DNA of 64,000 nucleotides from assembly GCF_029873635.1 (NCBI RefSeq), contig NC_080426.1:53272093-53336092 (forward strand). Reading direction: 5' to 3'. Numbering within the stretch: position 1 is the stretch's first letter; each line of letters starts with the position of its first letter. A program made the position numbers and the translations under genes. The notes under the pieces were generated by a model, which worked only from the letters and a program-made list of their open reading frames with translations, searched no databases and was not told the DNA's origin. The DNA is from Malania oleifera. Its lineage: Eukaryota > Streptophyta > Magnoliopsida > Santalales > Ximeniaceae. Of the stretch, positions 21,761 to 32,003 are shown piece after piece.

Positions 21761-22870
21761 TTGTGACAAATCTATACACACTGATGGAAAATACTATACA
21801 ACAGGGAGACGCATCAGTTGCATCAACCCAGGAAGAATCAACGATAATGTGGCATCGTAAACTTGGCCACATGTCTGAACATGGTCTGAAGATTCTTTCA
21901 GAACGTAATCTTCTTCTCGGACTCAAATCAGTAAATCTATCTTCTTGTGAGCACTATGTTACAAGTAAGAAACATAGATTAAAATTTGAAAGATCTACTG
22001 CCAAAAGCAAACACATTCTAGACTTGATTCATTCTAATGTATGGGAATCACCAGTTCCATCCCTAGAGGAGCACATTATTTTGTATCATTTATTGATGAC
22101 TACTCCAAGAGATTATGGGTGTATCCAATCAATAGGAAGTCAAATGTGTTTCTAGTGTTCAAAGAATTCAAAGCGCAAGTGGAACTTGAATCTGTAAAAA
22201 GAATCAAGTGTTCAAAGACAGATAATGGAGGAGAATATAATAATGATGATTTTATTTCATTTTGTAAGCAAGAGGGTATTCAAAGGCAGTTCACTGTTGT
22301 GCATACACCTCAGCAAAATGGCGTAGCAGATCGGATGAACAGAACCAAATTGGAAAGGACCAAAGCTATATTGAAGACTACAGATCTAGCCAAGTCATTC
22401 TGGGCTGAAGCAGCAAGAACTGCTTGTTATATGATAAATCGGTCACCGTCAATAGCAATTGGTTTGAAGACCCTGATGGAGACGTGGATTGGTAAGCCAC
22501 CCCAGTATTCTTCTCTTCACATATTTAAATATCCTGCATATGTAATGTATAATGCCCAGGAAAGAACTAAACTGGATCCAATGTCTAGGAAATGCATATT
22601 CTTGGGTTATGCTGACAGAGTCAAGGGGTATCGCCTGTGGGATCCCACTACCCGCAAGGTTGTAGTCAACAGGGATGTGATATCTGCAGAAAATGAACTA
22701 CAAAATAAAGAAAACAACAGCACTTCGGAAACGACTACTATTCAGATAGAAGAAAATAAAGATTCTTCTGAAGCCACACCAGAGCATAAGGAATAAGAAC
22801 CAAATGAGGCCAATGGTACAGAAGTTCGACGTTCAGTACGTGAAACAAGGAAACCATCATGGCACTCAGA
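21761..22870 (+). pseudogene. Copia-3 integrase
   Basis: The zinc region reads 'MWHRKLGHMSEHGLKILSER' then 'CEHYVTSKKHRLKF', where the second Cys of the HHCC finger is replaced by Tyr. A frameshift near 22045-22065 separates it from the core. In the core, 'GAHYFVSFIDDYSKRLWVYP', 'KTDNGGEYNNDDF' and 'QQNGVADRMNRT' carry two of the three catalytic positions; the Glu expected in the last motif ('AERMNRT' type) appears as Asp. The C-terminal part includes 'CIFLGYADRVKGYRLWDPTT' and a linker ending 'RRSVRETRKPSWHSDYVM'. Both losses suggest integrase was already dead before later insertions. Confidence 0.88.
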
Positions 22871-22877
22871 TTATGTC

Positions 22878-23705
22878 ATGGCAAGCATTACTGCATATTG
22901 TCTTCTAACAGAAGATGGAGAGCCATCAACTTTCCATGAGGCTATTAGTAGCACTGATGTTTCTTTGTGGATGACAACAATGCAAGAAGAAATTGAAGCC
23001 TTGTACAGAAATAATACATGGGAGCTTATTCCATTACCATATGGATGTAAAGCCATTGGAAATAAATGGGTCTACAAGATCAAACGAGATTGTAGCAATC
23101 AGGTGGAACGATATAGTGCAAGACTAGTAGCGAAAGGGTATCCTCAAAAAGAAGGTATTGATTTTAATATGATATTTTCTCCAGTTGTTAGACTTACTAT
23201 TATTAGAATTGTATTGGCTATGTGTGTTGTGTTTGATTTATATCTAGAGCAGTTAGATGTGAAAACTGCTTTTCTTCATGGAGAACTTGAAGAAGAGATT
23301 TACATGCTCCAACTAGAAGGCTTTGAAGAAAAAGGAAAAGAAAACTTGGTTTACAGGTTAACCAAATCTTTGTACGACTTAAAGCAAGTGTCAAGATGTT
23401 GGTACAAGAAATTTGATTCCTTCATAATTAGCCTCAGATACAACAGACTTAGTGTAGACCATTGTACATACTACAAGAGGTTTTGTAATAATGATTTCAT
23501 TATTTTATTGTTGTATGTGGATGATATGTTGGTTGTAGGCCCCAAAAAAGAAAAAGTCCAAGAATTGAAGGCACAATTGGTTAGGGAGTTTGATATGAAG
23601 GATTTGGGACTAGCAAACAAGATTTTAGGGATGCAAATTAACCGAGACAGAAAAGACAAGAAGATTTGGTTTTCTCAAAAGAATTATTTGAAGAAAGTCT
23701 TGTGA
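22878..23705 (+). pseudogene. Copia-3 reverse transcriptase
   Basis: A 275-residue open frame with the full palm order: 'NKWVYKIKRD', 'RYSARLVAKGYPQKEGIDFN', 'LEQLDVKTAFLHGELEEEIY', 'SLYDLKQVSRCWYKKFDSFI', the catalytic 'LLLYVDDMLVVGP' (about 23510-23540), 'FDMKDLGLANKILGMQINRD'. The frame ends with a stop after 'NYLKKVL' at 23703-23705, and the connection domain continues in frame 9 bases later. It is the best preserved coding block in the window. Substitutions such as LYDLKQVSR for the usual LYGLKQAPR show decay. Confidence 0.92.
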
Positions 23706-24435
23706 CACTTCAACATGAAAGATTGTAAGCCAAATTCTACCCCACTTCCTTTCGATTATAAATTATCCTCAACTATGTATCATAGCAATGAAGCAAAGAG
23801 GATGGAATTGTCTCAAGTGTCGTGCGCATCAACAGTGGGAAGCCTAATGTATGCTATGATTTGTACAAGACCAGATATTGCTCAGGTAGTTGGTATGGTC
23901 AGTCAGTTCATGGCGAATCCTGGTAGAGAGCATTGGAATGCTATGAAGAGGGTCCTAAGATACATCAAAGGGACCCCAAATGCTGCATTATGTTACAGAG
24001 GATCAGAATTCATTGTTAGGAGATATGTTGATTCATATTTTTCAGGTGATCTTGACAAAATAAAATCCACTACAGGTTATGTGTTTACTCTTATAGGAGA
24101 AGCAATAAGCTGGGTATCAAAGTTACAGACTGTTGTGGCATTGTCTATGATTGAAGCTGAATACATGGCAGTTACACAGGCTTGTAAGGAGGCAGTATGG
24201 ATTAAAATACTATTGGAAGAACTCGGGCACAATCAAGAGAAAATTTCTTTATATTGTGACAGTCAAATTGCCTTGCATATTGTAAGGAATCCAACATTTA
24301 ATTCCAGGACAAAACACGTTGGAGTACAGTATCATTTTGTTTGAGAAGTTGTGGAAGAAGGAAGTGTGGACATGCAAAATATTCACACTATAGACAACCT
24401 AGCAGATGTTATGACAAAAACAATCAACGCTGACA
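23706..24435 (+). pseudogene. Copia-3 connection and RNase H
   Basis: 'GSLMYAMICTRPDIAQVVGM', 'HWNAMKRVLRYIKGTPNAAL', 'STTGYVFTLIGEAISWVSKL' and 'EAEYMAVTQACKEAVWIKIL' follow the usual order. The usual 'GYVDSDFAGDLD' block reads 'RYVDSYFSGDLD', so an Asp to Tyr change hits a conserved acidic position. The 'SRTKHV' block is near 24305. A stop follows 'YHFV'. The coding sequence is interrupted at 24435 by Gypsy-1 with the target duplication tgaca, and the last ~14 codons lie beyond 46996. Confidence 0.9.
24431..24435 (+). other. Target-site duplication of Gypsy-1, left
   Basis: tgaca; the right copy at 46992-46996 is taaca, one difference. Confidence 0.8.
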
Positions 24436-24982
24436 TGTAACAACCCAAATATATATGTAGAATAATAATAATGGTCATTTAGTTAGTATCAAAATGAAAG
24501 CATTTCTCTATTAGGATCCTTGATTCCATATTTGGTGCCTAAGAAAGACCGTCTCTAAGCGAGTGCTCAGAGACCGTTACGGCTCATTCGCCCCCTAAAG
24601 GTCAGCCTGGTCAAAATGGAATGTCATAGGATAAACAGGATAGACACTGTTTGTATACGTAAATAAGTATATAAAATGATGTTTTGACTGACATAAATTG
24701 TAGAAATATGTGATAAAATAATAATAATAAAATAGGTATCCTATGCGGGGCCTATAAGACCGTGTGAGGCCCACATGAGTCTTGAAGCCATGTGGGAGGG
24801 GTCCACATGAGTCTCAAAGTTGCGTAGGGCTCATAAAACCATATGAGGACTATTGGAGTTACGTACGACCCATTTGGGTCTCAAAGTTGTGTGGGGCCCA
24901 CAAGACCACGTGGGGCCCACATGAGTTTTTGAAATTCAAATTTAATGATTTTTCAAAAAAAAAAACTAAAACATGGATTAAA

Positions 24983-24995
24983 AATAATAACAATG

Positions 24996-25027
<32 letters not shown>
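24983..25027. repeat. (AAT)n microsatellite
   Basis: A run of ataataata within the Gypsy-1 5' LTR. The corresponding site in the 3' LTR is at 45258-45293. Confidence 0.9.
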
Positions 25028-25227
25028 TTTAAAAAATAAAATGATAAAATAATTAATCAATTAATTAAATGGGAGTGGTGGCAAACACTCTCACATGACC
25101 TCCATCCATATCACATACTCAACCCATACCTAGCCCATCCCTTGCCCATTCTTTAATTTTAAAAAAATTATAATTTCACCCCTCTCCCCACACTTTTACA
25201 AATTTCATTTCTTCCCCAAAATTTTCC

Positions 25228-25235
25228 TATAAATA
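25228..25235 (+). promoter_or_regulatory. Gypsy-1 LTR TATA box
   Basis: tataaata in the context cctataaatagga, and conserved in the 3' LTR at 45495-45502. It is the probable core promoter. Confidence 0.7.
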
Positions 25236-26729
25236 GGAAGTTCTCAACCTTCATTTTTCTCAAAAAATTTCAAAGGAAGAGAAAGATTAGTGAGTGAAAG
25301 AATTAGTGGCAGAGAGAGAATTTTTGAGTAAGTTCTTATTCACTCACTCTTTCCGATCTCATTTCTTAGAGATAGTTATTGTATTCGTAGCACAAGGTAA
25401 AAGAAGAGGTGAGTAAATTAGATTATGTTAGATTTTCATTTAAAATTTATACTCGAGTTTATTTGTAAGTAAATTTCGTTTATGTTACTTAGTTTCATAA
25501 AATTCCTTAGAGTTTATTTTTACGCATATTTAATTATACCAGTTTTAATTTTAATATTCTTGCATTTATTTTTGGGTTAAGAAATGTTCTAATCCACTCG
25601 GATAATTTTCAACATTTCTTTCTATTCAATATATATATATATATATATATATATTTAACACAAAAATTGTGTGACATGATTTTATTTCTATGTTGCATGT
25701 TTCATGAAAATATGAGTAAAGATGAGATTTTCATGATATTATTTTAAATTACATAAATTATAATAAGATTTTTTTAGAACCCTTTATGGCAAAGGAAATT
25801 CAAAGTTACAGATGCTCGGTACCGCAGCTTAAAGTTTAAACAGATCAGAGTGCACCCACACTATTTACAGAGTGGTTATTTATGTTAATGAATTTCTCCT
25901 GAGTGCACACCTAGTTCCGGATCAGGACTTAATAAGGAAAATCTCACTTAATGTTTACGTACGTTGATTTAGTTTGGTCGGCCAGCCAGCTAAGTCCAGT
26001 CTTCGGACCCCACAACCTAGTCATGGGGGTAAACATGACTTACGACTAACAGGCCTAAGGGTGGTTTTTACAATATATGTTTATACATATTTAATTACGT
26101 GTACAGAGTTATTAATGATTTGAAGGAAAAGTATAAGTTTATATGGAAAGGGTTATTCTTGTGCCTAAATGACGGTTTAAATGAAACATATAAGGAAAAG
26201 TATATGTATGTATATAACTAAATATTTTTATAGTTTTAAAGTTAAAAGTTTAATTTAACGGTCACAGTATATGGTTATTAAATTTTACTATTATAGTTGA
26301 TGGTAAAAGTTTTATGTAGAAATTTTTATATTTACATTTATTTTAGAAGCAGTTTTGAAGTTATAGTATTAAATATTGTTTTACGAAATTTTAAAAGCTC
26401 ATTTTTGCCACACACTAATAATAATATTATTTACTTACTGAGCGTCATCTCATCCTAATCATATTTTACATTTCAGATGACTTTGAAGGGCATATTGGAA
26501 ATCAGGCATAGCAAGCATACGGGTGGGATAGAAAAATAAGGATTTATTATAAATATTAGTATGATGCCAGATGATTATCTATTGTGTAATTTTTCTTTTT
26601 TGAAAATATTTTTTTGTAACACGGTTAATCAGTGCTTTGGTTTAATAATAATTGAGTTTATTTACTTCCGCTGTAAATCAATGGTAAAAAGTGAATATCC
26701 CAAACCCTTCGGGATTTGGGTATTACATT

Positions 26730-26741
26730 TGGTATCAGAGC
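26730..26741 (+). other. Gypsy-1 primer binding site
   Basis: tggtatcagagc, exact iMet PBS, two bases after the LTR end. Confidence 0.93.
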
Positions 26742-26912
26742 AATAGGTTATAGGTTTTGTAGACTTTAAGAAATAATTTTACCAGAGCATAGGCATAACC
26801 ATAATGTGGGTAAGATCGGGTAACTTAAGATGCTTTTCTTTTACCTACAACTTTGATTAAACTTTAAAGATAAGGTTATGATTTTAAAATAACTCTAGTC
26901 CTTTCCCTCAAA

Positions 26913-27681
26913 ATGGACCCGAGAAACAATAACGTGAGTGTTGAAGGAAATGAGAATAATATGAGGACTTGCAATGGAGATGATATCAATGCTACTACAA
27001 TGTTGCGTGATATGGCACAAGTCATGGCGGAACTCCAAGGAACGAAATGATCCACCAACCCATGAAGGTTGTATGGTGGAACAATTCAATCGAACGCACC
27101 CTCCGAATTTTAAGGGAAAAGCTTATCCAATTGCTGCAGAATATTGGATGCAATCAATGGAAAAAATACTACAAGCCCTTTATTGCATGGACGAACAAAA
27201 GGTGTTATATGCTGCCTATAAAATGACTAGCGAGGCCAAACGCTGGTGGAACTCGAAAAAGTTACTCCTAGATGAAGGACCAAATCCAACGATCCTTACG
27301 TGGGAGCGTTTTAAGGAAGTTTTCTTTGAATGATTTTTCCCCAAAACCACTAGAGATGCTAAGGCCAGAGGGTTTTTGAAGTTAAAATAGGGAAATATGG
27401 ACGTACAACAATATGCAGCAAAATTCATTGAATTATCCTGGATTGCATCATATTTGGTTCCAGATGAATCAAAGAAAGCCCAAAATTTTGAAGAAGGCTT
27501 GAACTCAAGGATTTATGAAATGGTAACAGTATTCAAGCTCGAAGACTTCTCCCAATTGGTGAACAAAGCAACGAAGGCAAAAGAAAGTCTACAAAGGAGT
27601 GCAGAAATATATGACCAGAGAAAGAGGCCCATGCCATAAGGGTTTCACTTTGGTAGAAATCAAGGATCTTGGAAAAGGAGC

Positions 27682-27714
<33 letters not shown>

Positions 27715-28279
27715 AATATAGGTCAAGGGCAAGCAGTGAGAAATCATATAATACAAAGCACCCCTTGTCCAAAATGCAACAAACTACATAGGGGTAAGTG
27801 TTGGACCAGATTAAGAGTCTATTATCGGTGCGGTAAACCTGGTCACATGCAACGAGAATGCCCACAAAATAACTCCAACAACCCAAATCAACAAAGAGGA
27901 GGCAACCAGGCACCTCGAAACAATAATCAACAAAACACTGCTCAGGCACGTGTCTATGCCCTCACTCCAGGAAATGCAAAAAATACTAATGACGTGGTGA
28001 CAGGGATTATTCCCATATTTTCCAAGAAAGCAGTAGTATTATTTGATTCTGGAGCCACACAGTCCTTTATATCTAGAGCTTATGTTAAAATATGTGGGGT
28101 AAAGACTCAGCAATTATAAATTGAGTTATTTATGGCTACACCAATGGGAACCTCGGTAGTATGTAGAAAAATACTCAAAGGTTACCCAATTTGTGTTGAG
28201 GAAAGAATACTACCGGCTAACTTGGTAGTATTTAGTATGCACGGGTTTGACATAATTATTGGGATGGACTAGCTAGTCG
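26913..28279 (+). pseudogene. Gypsy-1 gag and protease (5' part)
   Basis: The likely start is ATG 26913 ('MDPRNNNVSVEGNENN'), ~170 bases after the PBS. The gag core reads 'HPPNFKGKAYPIAAEYWMQS', 'MSEAKRWW'-type 'KMTSEAKRWWNSKKLL' and 'TWERFKEVFFE'. After stops at 27331 and 27388 it continues 'MDVQQYAAKFIELSWIASYL'. A CAA/CAACAA run encodes about twelve Asn (27681-27717). The CCHC knuckle reads 'YYRCGKPGHMQREC', with the first Cys replaced by Tyr. The protease motif is 'VLFDSGATQSFISRAY' (intact DSGA, near 28040) and then 'HGFDIIIGMD'. The reading ends at 28279, where Gypsy-2 begins. A frameshift occurs near 27040-27060. Confidence 0.9.
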
Positions 28280-28394
28280 AAGGATAATAGTATTTAAATA
28301 ATAATGAGGGACAGAAATGGAAATAGTAACAGAAGGAGGCAGCCGACGACATTGCATTTTGGAGGAAAGAATTCCAAGAAAAATTCCCAGGCCT

Positions 28395-28575
28395 CGTCGA
28401 CGAACACAAGGGCTTCATTGACGAGGGTACAGCAGGACCTCATCTACGAGGGCGAGCTTCGTCGATGAGAAGATATTGAGAGGAGATTTTCAGATAGACT
28501 GAAATTCGTCAACGAAGGAGGGAGTTTGTCAATTATTGAAGGACTTGTCGATGAGGTGACATGGCTCGTCGACGA
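28395..28575. repeat. GTCGAC-type palindrome array in Gypsy-2 LTR
   Basis: Repeated tcgtcgacgaa, ttcgtcgatgag and related forms, ending ~10 bases upstream of the TATA box. The same array is at 37695-38000 in the 3' LTR, where it has extra copies (gacgacgacaaacg and gacgatgacgaacg). Confidence 0.75.
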
Positions 28576-28584
28576 ATCCCACAG

Positions 28585-28592
28585 TATAAATA
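28585..28592 (+). promoter_or_regulatory. Gypsy-2 LTR TATA box
   Basis: tataaata after the palindrome array, conserved at 38009-38016. A pyrimidine run (ctctctctct) follows ~50 bases downstream, as in many plant leaders. Confidence 0.7.
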
Positions 28593-29696
28593 GTGCTTAA
28601 ACTCATTTTTCACAGAATTTTAGCGCCGCTCTTCTTTCTCTCTCTCTCTCTCCTACGGCCCCTCCCTCTTCTCTCTTCAATTTCAGCCCCATCAGTTGCT
28701 AGATCGACGATATGAGGCCACCATGACGTTCCTGGCGAAGTTCTCTTCAAGTCTGCCGGAACGGATCGTTGGTGAAACGAAGTTGGAATTCATCCCAAAT
28801 CCAGGGTAAGGCCTTTATTCAGAATTTGAGTTTCCAGAAGTTGTAAGAAATGTAATAGACGTAGACATATTGATGTTTTGTTCTAGAAAATGTGGTTTTC
28901 AGGGTGTTGAGTGGAGAACCTTACGGGTGTTAGACCCGTTACAGTAGGAGGGTTTAACAGAAATCAGGTAAGGGAAATATGCTATGCTAGGTTATTTGAG
29001 TATGTTTTCAATATAAAATTATAAATATTCCACCAGAGTATTGTTTACAGAAGAGACTTATACAGTTTATCAAATGTGATTAATTTATTTTAAAATTACT
29101 GTGTGGCTTGAGAATATAGATATAGTACAGAAACATGCTTTATAGTATTTTTTAGAGATGTGTTTTACAGAATATATAGACAATAAATATATTTTATAGC
29201 AATTACAGAAATACCATGATTATACATTTTTACAGTACCATGACATATAGATTTACAGTTAATTACAGAAAGACAGTTGATATTGATACAGTTTTCTACA
29301 ACATCATGGTTTATACAGTTATTACAGAATCATGGTAAAACAGATAGTTGTATATAGAGATGTATTATATAGTATCAGACCTTGTTGGACAATATAATTT
29401 ATAGAGCACGGTACCGTAGCTACATACAGTTTATATAGTGCAACCACCTATTCAGATAATACGTGGTATAAAGGTCGATCGCATAAAGCCCACAAGTGGA
29501 CAGGCTCCCCATCAGATGTGACTAGAGGAGGGCTGATCAAACTATGGAGTATTGTGATTTATTCCTAGTTGGCTAGTCAGGGTAAATCCCACCTACGGGC
29601 CGCACAACCCTGTCATGAGGGGTTAAATCATGATACACAGTTATCCACAGGGAAGTTTACAGCTTTTACTATGTTTATACAGGTTTACAGAAATAG

Positions 29697-29731
<35 letters not shown>

Positions 29732-30260
29732 ACAGTGTTTTGAGTAGAAATCTAAAGTACAGAAATGTTAAGCAACAGGTAAAAGATGAAGATTTATATT
29801 ATTGGTATTGCTCTTTATAGATTCAATGTTACATGACTATATAGTAATAGATTTTCACAGCATTGTAACTCATTTGCCACACACTAGAAATAGCATATTT
29901 CGTCTTACTGAGCATTGGCTTATCCCGTTACTTTAACATTTTTCAGGTGATCCAGGTTGGCGAGCAGACCAGGCTTGTAGATAGAGGGGCCACAGTACTG
30001 CCCTGACAGTGAGTATATTTTGGGAGTATTTTTGTATAGCCCCCACCAATTGAGAATACTTGGGGAACAGTCATATATGTATATTTTGGGAAACCTGTTA
30101 GCTCTCTGGTATTGTATATAATTATTTATGGACATGTTTATTTGATTTCTGCTTCTCGCTGCTTAGGTGGATAGTTGGGTTTAATCCAATTTGGTATCAG
30201 AGTATTATAAATGTTACAGTATTAAAAAAAAAATCAGTTAAATAGCAGGTTGTTACAATT

Positions 30261-30273
30261 TGGTATCAGAGCC
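30261..30273 (+). other. Gypsy-2 primer binding site
   Basis: tggtatcagagcc, exact iMet PBS. A second PBS-like tggtatcagag lies inside the LTR at about 30192-30202. Confidence 0.92.
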
Positions 30274-30561
30274 TAGGTTGCTAGGTTCTGTAGACTATAG
30301 AGTGTAGCAAAAGCAATACTAGAGTATAGGAAAAATATTTGAGGTTGTTCGGTTGTCTGGATACAGGATTTCCGTGGTAGTTTTTATGTTTTTCCTAGGG
30401 TGACTATTTAAGAAAAATCATAGTAAATTATTGTCGAGTCATATGTCTAGGTGACAGAATTGGATATTGAGTTAAGGTTAGGGAAGGTAATTAATTTTGA
30501 ATTGGTATAGGATAGGTCCGTATAGGAGATAAAGTGCTTAAGCGTGTTTCTTATTTTCAAG

Positions 30562-31560
30562 ATGAACTCGGGAAGCAGTGGTAAAAATGCTAGGGAGGAT
30601 AGGCCAGGACCTTCCAGTATAGGTAGAGGAGATACAGACGTTATACTGCATAACGTCACTTAGCAAGTGATGGTTGAGATGGCCGGGAGCTTTAAGGAGC
30701 GTAGCTGTTCGATTGAGCAGTTTACGCGGATGAAGCCCCCATCCTTTGCTGGAGGAGATGACCCAAGTGTAGCTGAGAATTGGGTCCAAGACATAGAAGA
30801 GGCATTGGTAGTGCTTCCATGTAAGGATGAGCAGAAGGTAGCATTTGCAGCATATAAGTTGACAAGGGAGGCGAAGTGTTGGTGGAGATCAGCGCGATTG
30901 ATAGAGGAGCAGAGGTCGGTTCCAGTACCAGTGACGTAGGACTGATTCAAGGAACTGTTCTTCGAGCGGTATTTTTCTGCTATCGTTCGGAGTGCGAAAG
31001 CAGTAGAGTTTATGCATCTGGTACAGGAGCAGATGATCGTATCCCAATATGAGGCTCGATTTATCGAGTTGTTGCGTTTTGCTCTGCATCTAGCACCTGA
31101 TGAAGAGAAAAAGGCAAGGAAGTTTGAGGAGGGACTGAGGCAGAATTTGTTTTAGAAGGTGATTGGCTTCAGAGCTCAGACATTTATGGAGATTGTAGAT
31201 AGAGCTGCGATTATTGAGAATGGTATTCAGAGGGGTATAGTGGCTCAGAGTCAGAGGAAGAGGCCTACGCCTCAGGGCTTTCAGGTTGGCTCTAGTAAGG
31301 GTCCATGGAGAGGAGGTCATGATAGGGGAGATCAGAGGTAGATGGCGGGACCTCGGGGAAATCAGCGTGCGCCGATCATCCCAATATGTCAGACGTGTGG
31401 GAGACGCCATCCAGGGGAGTGCCAGGTAGGGAGCGATGTATTCTATCGTTGTGGGAGACCCGACCACATGGCACGTGCATGCCCAGGTCCTCCAGACCAG
31501 GTCCCAGCTCCTAGGCCCTATCAAGGAGGATATCAGGCACCTCATGGAGGACAGTAGAGG
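30562..31560 (+). pseudogene. Gypsy-2 gag
   Basis: Start ATG 30562 ('MNSGSSGKNAREDRPG'), ~290 bases after the PBS. Domains: 'MKPPSFAGGDDPSVAENWVQ' and 'AAYKLTREAKCWWRSAR' (gag core), 'QYEARFIELLRFALHLAPDE' and 'KARKFEEGLR', then a Gly/Arg/Gln-rich segment and a zinc knuckle 'YRCGRPDHMARACP'. The first Cys of the knuckle is replaced (FYRC) and the usual Gly before His is Asp. Stops occur at 30661, 30937, near 31153, at 31339 and near 31555. The family matches Tekay/Del gag with ~330 residues. Confidence 0.9.
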
Positions 31561-31563
31561 AAT

Positions 31564-31990
31564 GTGGCCCCGACGAGGGTTTACACGCTGACACCGAGTG
31601 ATGCAGAGGTTGCTGCAGATGTGGTGACAGGTACATTTACTGTTTTATCTTATTCTGTTATTATTTTATTTGATTCAAGTGCTACACATTCCTTTATCTC
31701 TGCATCATACGTTAAATTATCTGGAAGTGAGACTCAGATATTAGATAGAGAACTGTAAGTAGCTACACCGTCAGGGTTAGTGTTGAGGTGTAAAAGGGTG
31801 CTCAGAGGTTATCCTATAGAAATTCAGGGGAGATTACTACCAGTAGATTTGATTGTGTTTGATATGTACAGGTTTGATATAATATTGGGTATAGATTGGT
31901 TGGCTGCCAATCATGCCAGCTCGATTGTAGTCAGAAAGAAGTAATCTTTAGACCCCCTGGAGAGCAGGAATTTAGATTCACTGGTTCACG
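31564..31990 (+). pseudogene. Gypsy-2 protease
   Basis: 'RVYTLTPSDAEVAADVVTGT' leads to the aspartic protease motif, here 'ILFDSSATHSFISASYVKLS'. The usual DSGA reads DSSA. The flap/late region has 'DIILGIDWLAANHA'. A stop is present after 'ILDREL' (31756-31758), and the segment ends with stops near 31944 and 32010. It would have cut Gag-Pol; the Gly to Ser change is expected to harm it. Confidence 0.85.
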
Positions 31991-32003
31991 TGTACGGGCA
32001 CGG

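Larger units (their letters stand above)
24436..26727 (+). repeat. Gypsy-1 5' LTR
   Basis: 2292 bp, matching 44682-46991. It contains GGGGCCCAC-rich repeats near 24745-24925, an AAT microsatellite, TATA box tataaata at 25228-25235 and an AT microsatellite near 25628-25653. Confidence 0.92.
28280..30257 (+). repeat. Gypsy-2 5' LTR (left end missing)
   Basis: ~1978 bp. It ends ggttgttaca, two to three bases before the PBS. It contains a GTCGAC array (28395-28575), TATA box tataaata (28585-28592), a CT run (28637-28652) and a TA run (29699-29729). Relative to the 3' LTR it lacks ~65 bases near 28340 and keeps ~245 bases (29450-29697) that the 3' LTR lost. Confidence 0.9.

Noticed and set aside
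27533-27949. 138-residue minus-strand frame with a run of Cys
   Set aside because: It is antisense to Gypsy-1 gag; the Cys run is the CAA microsatellite read backwards.
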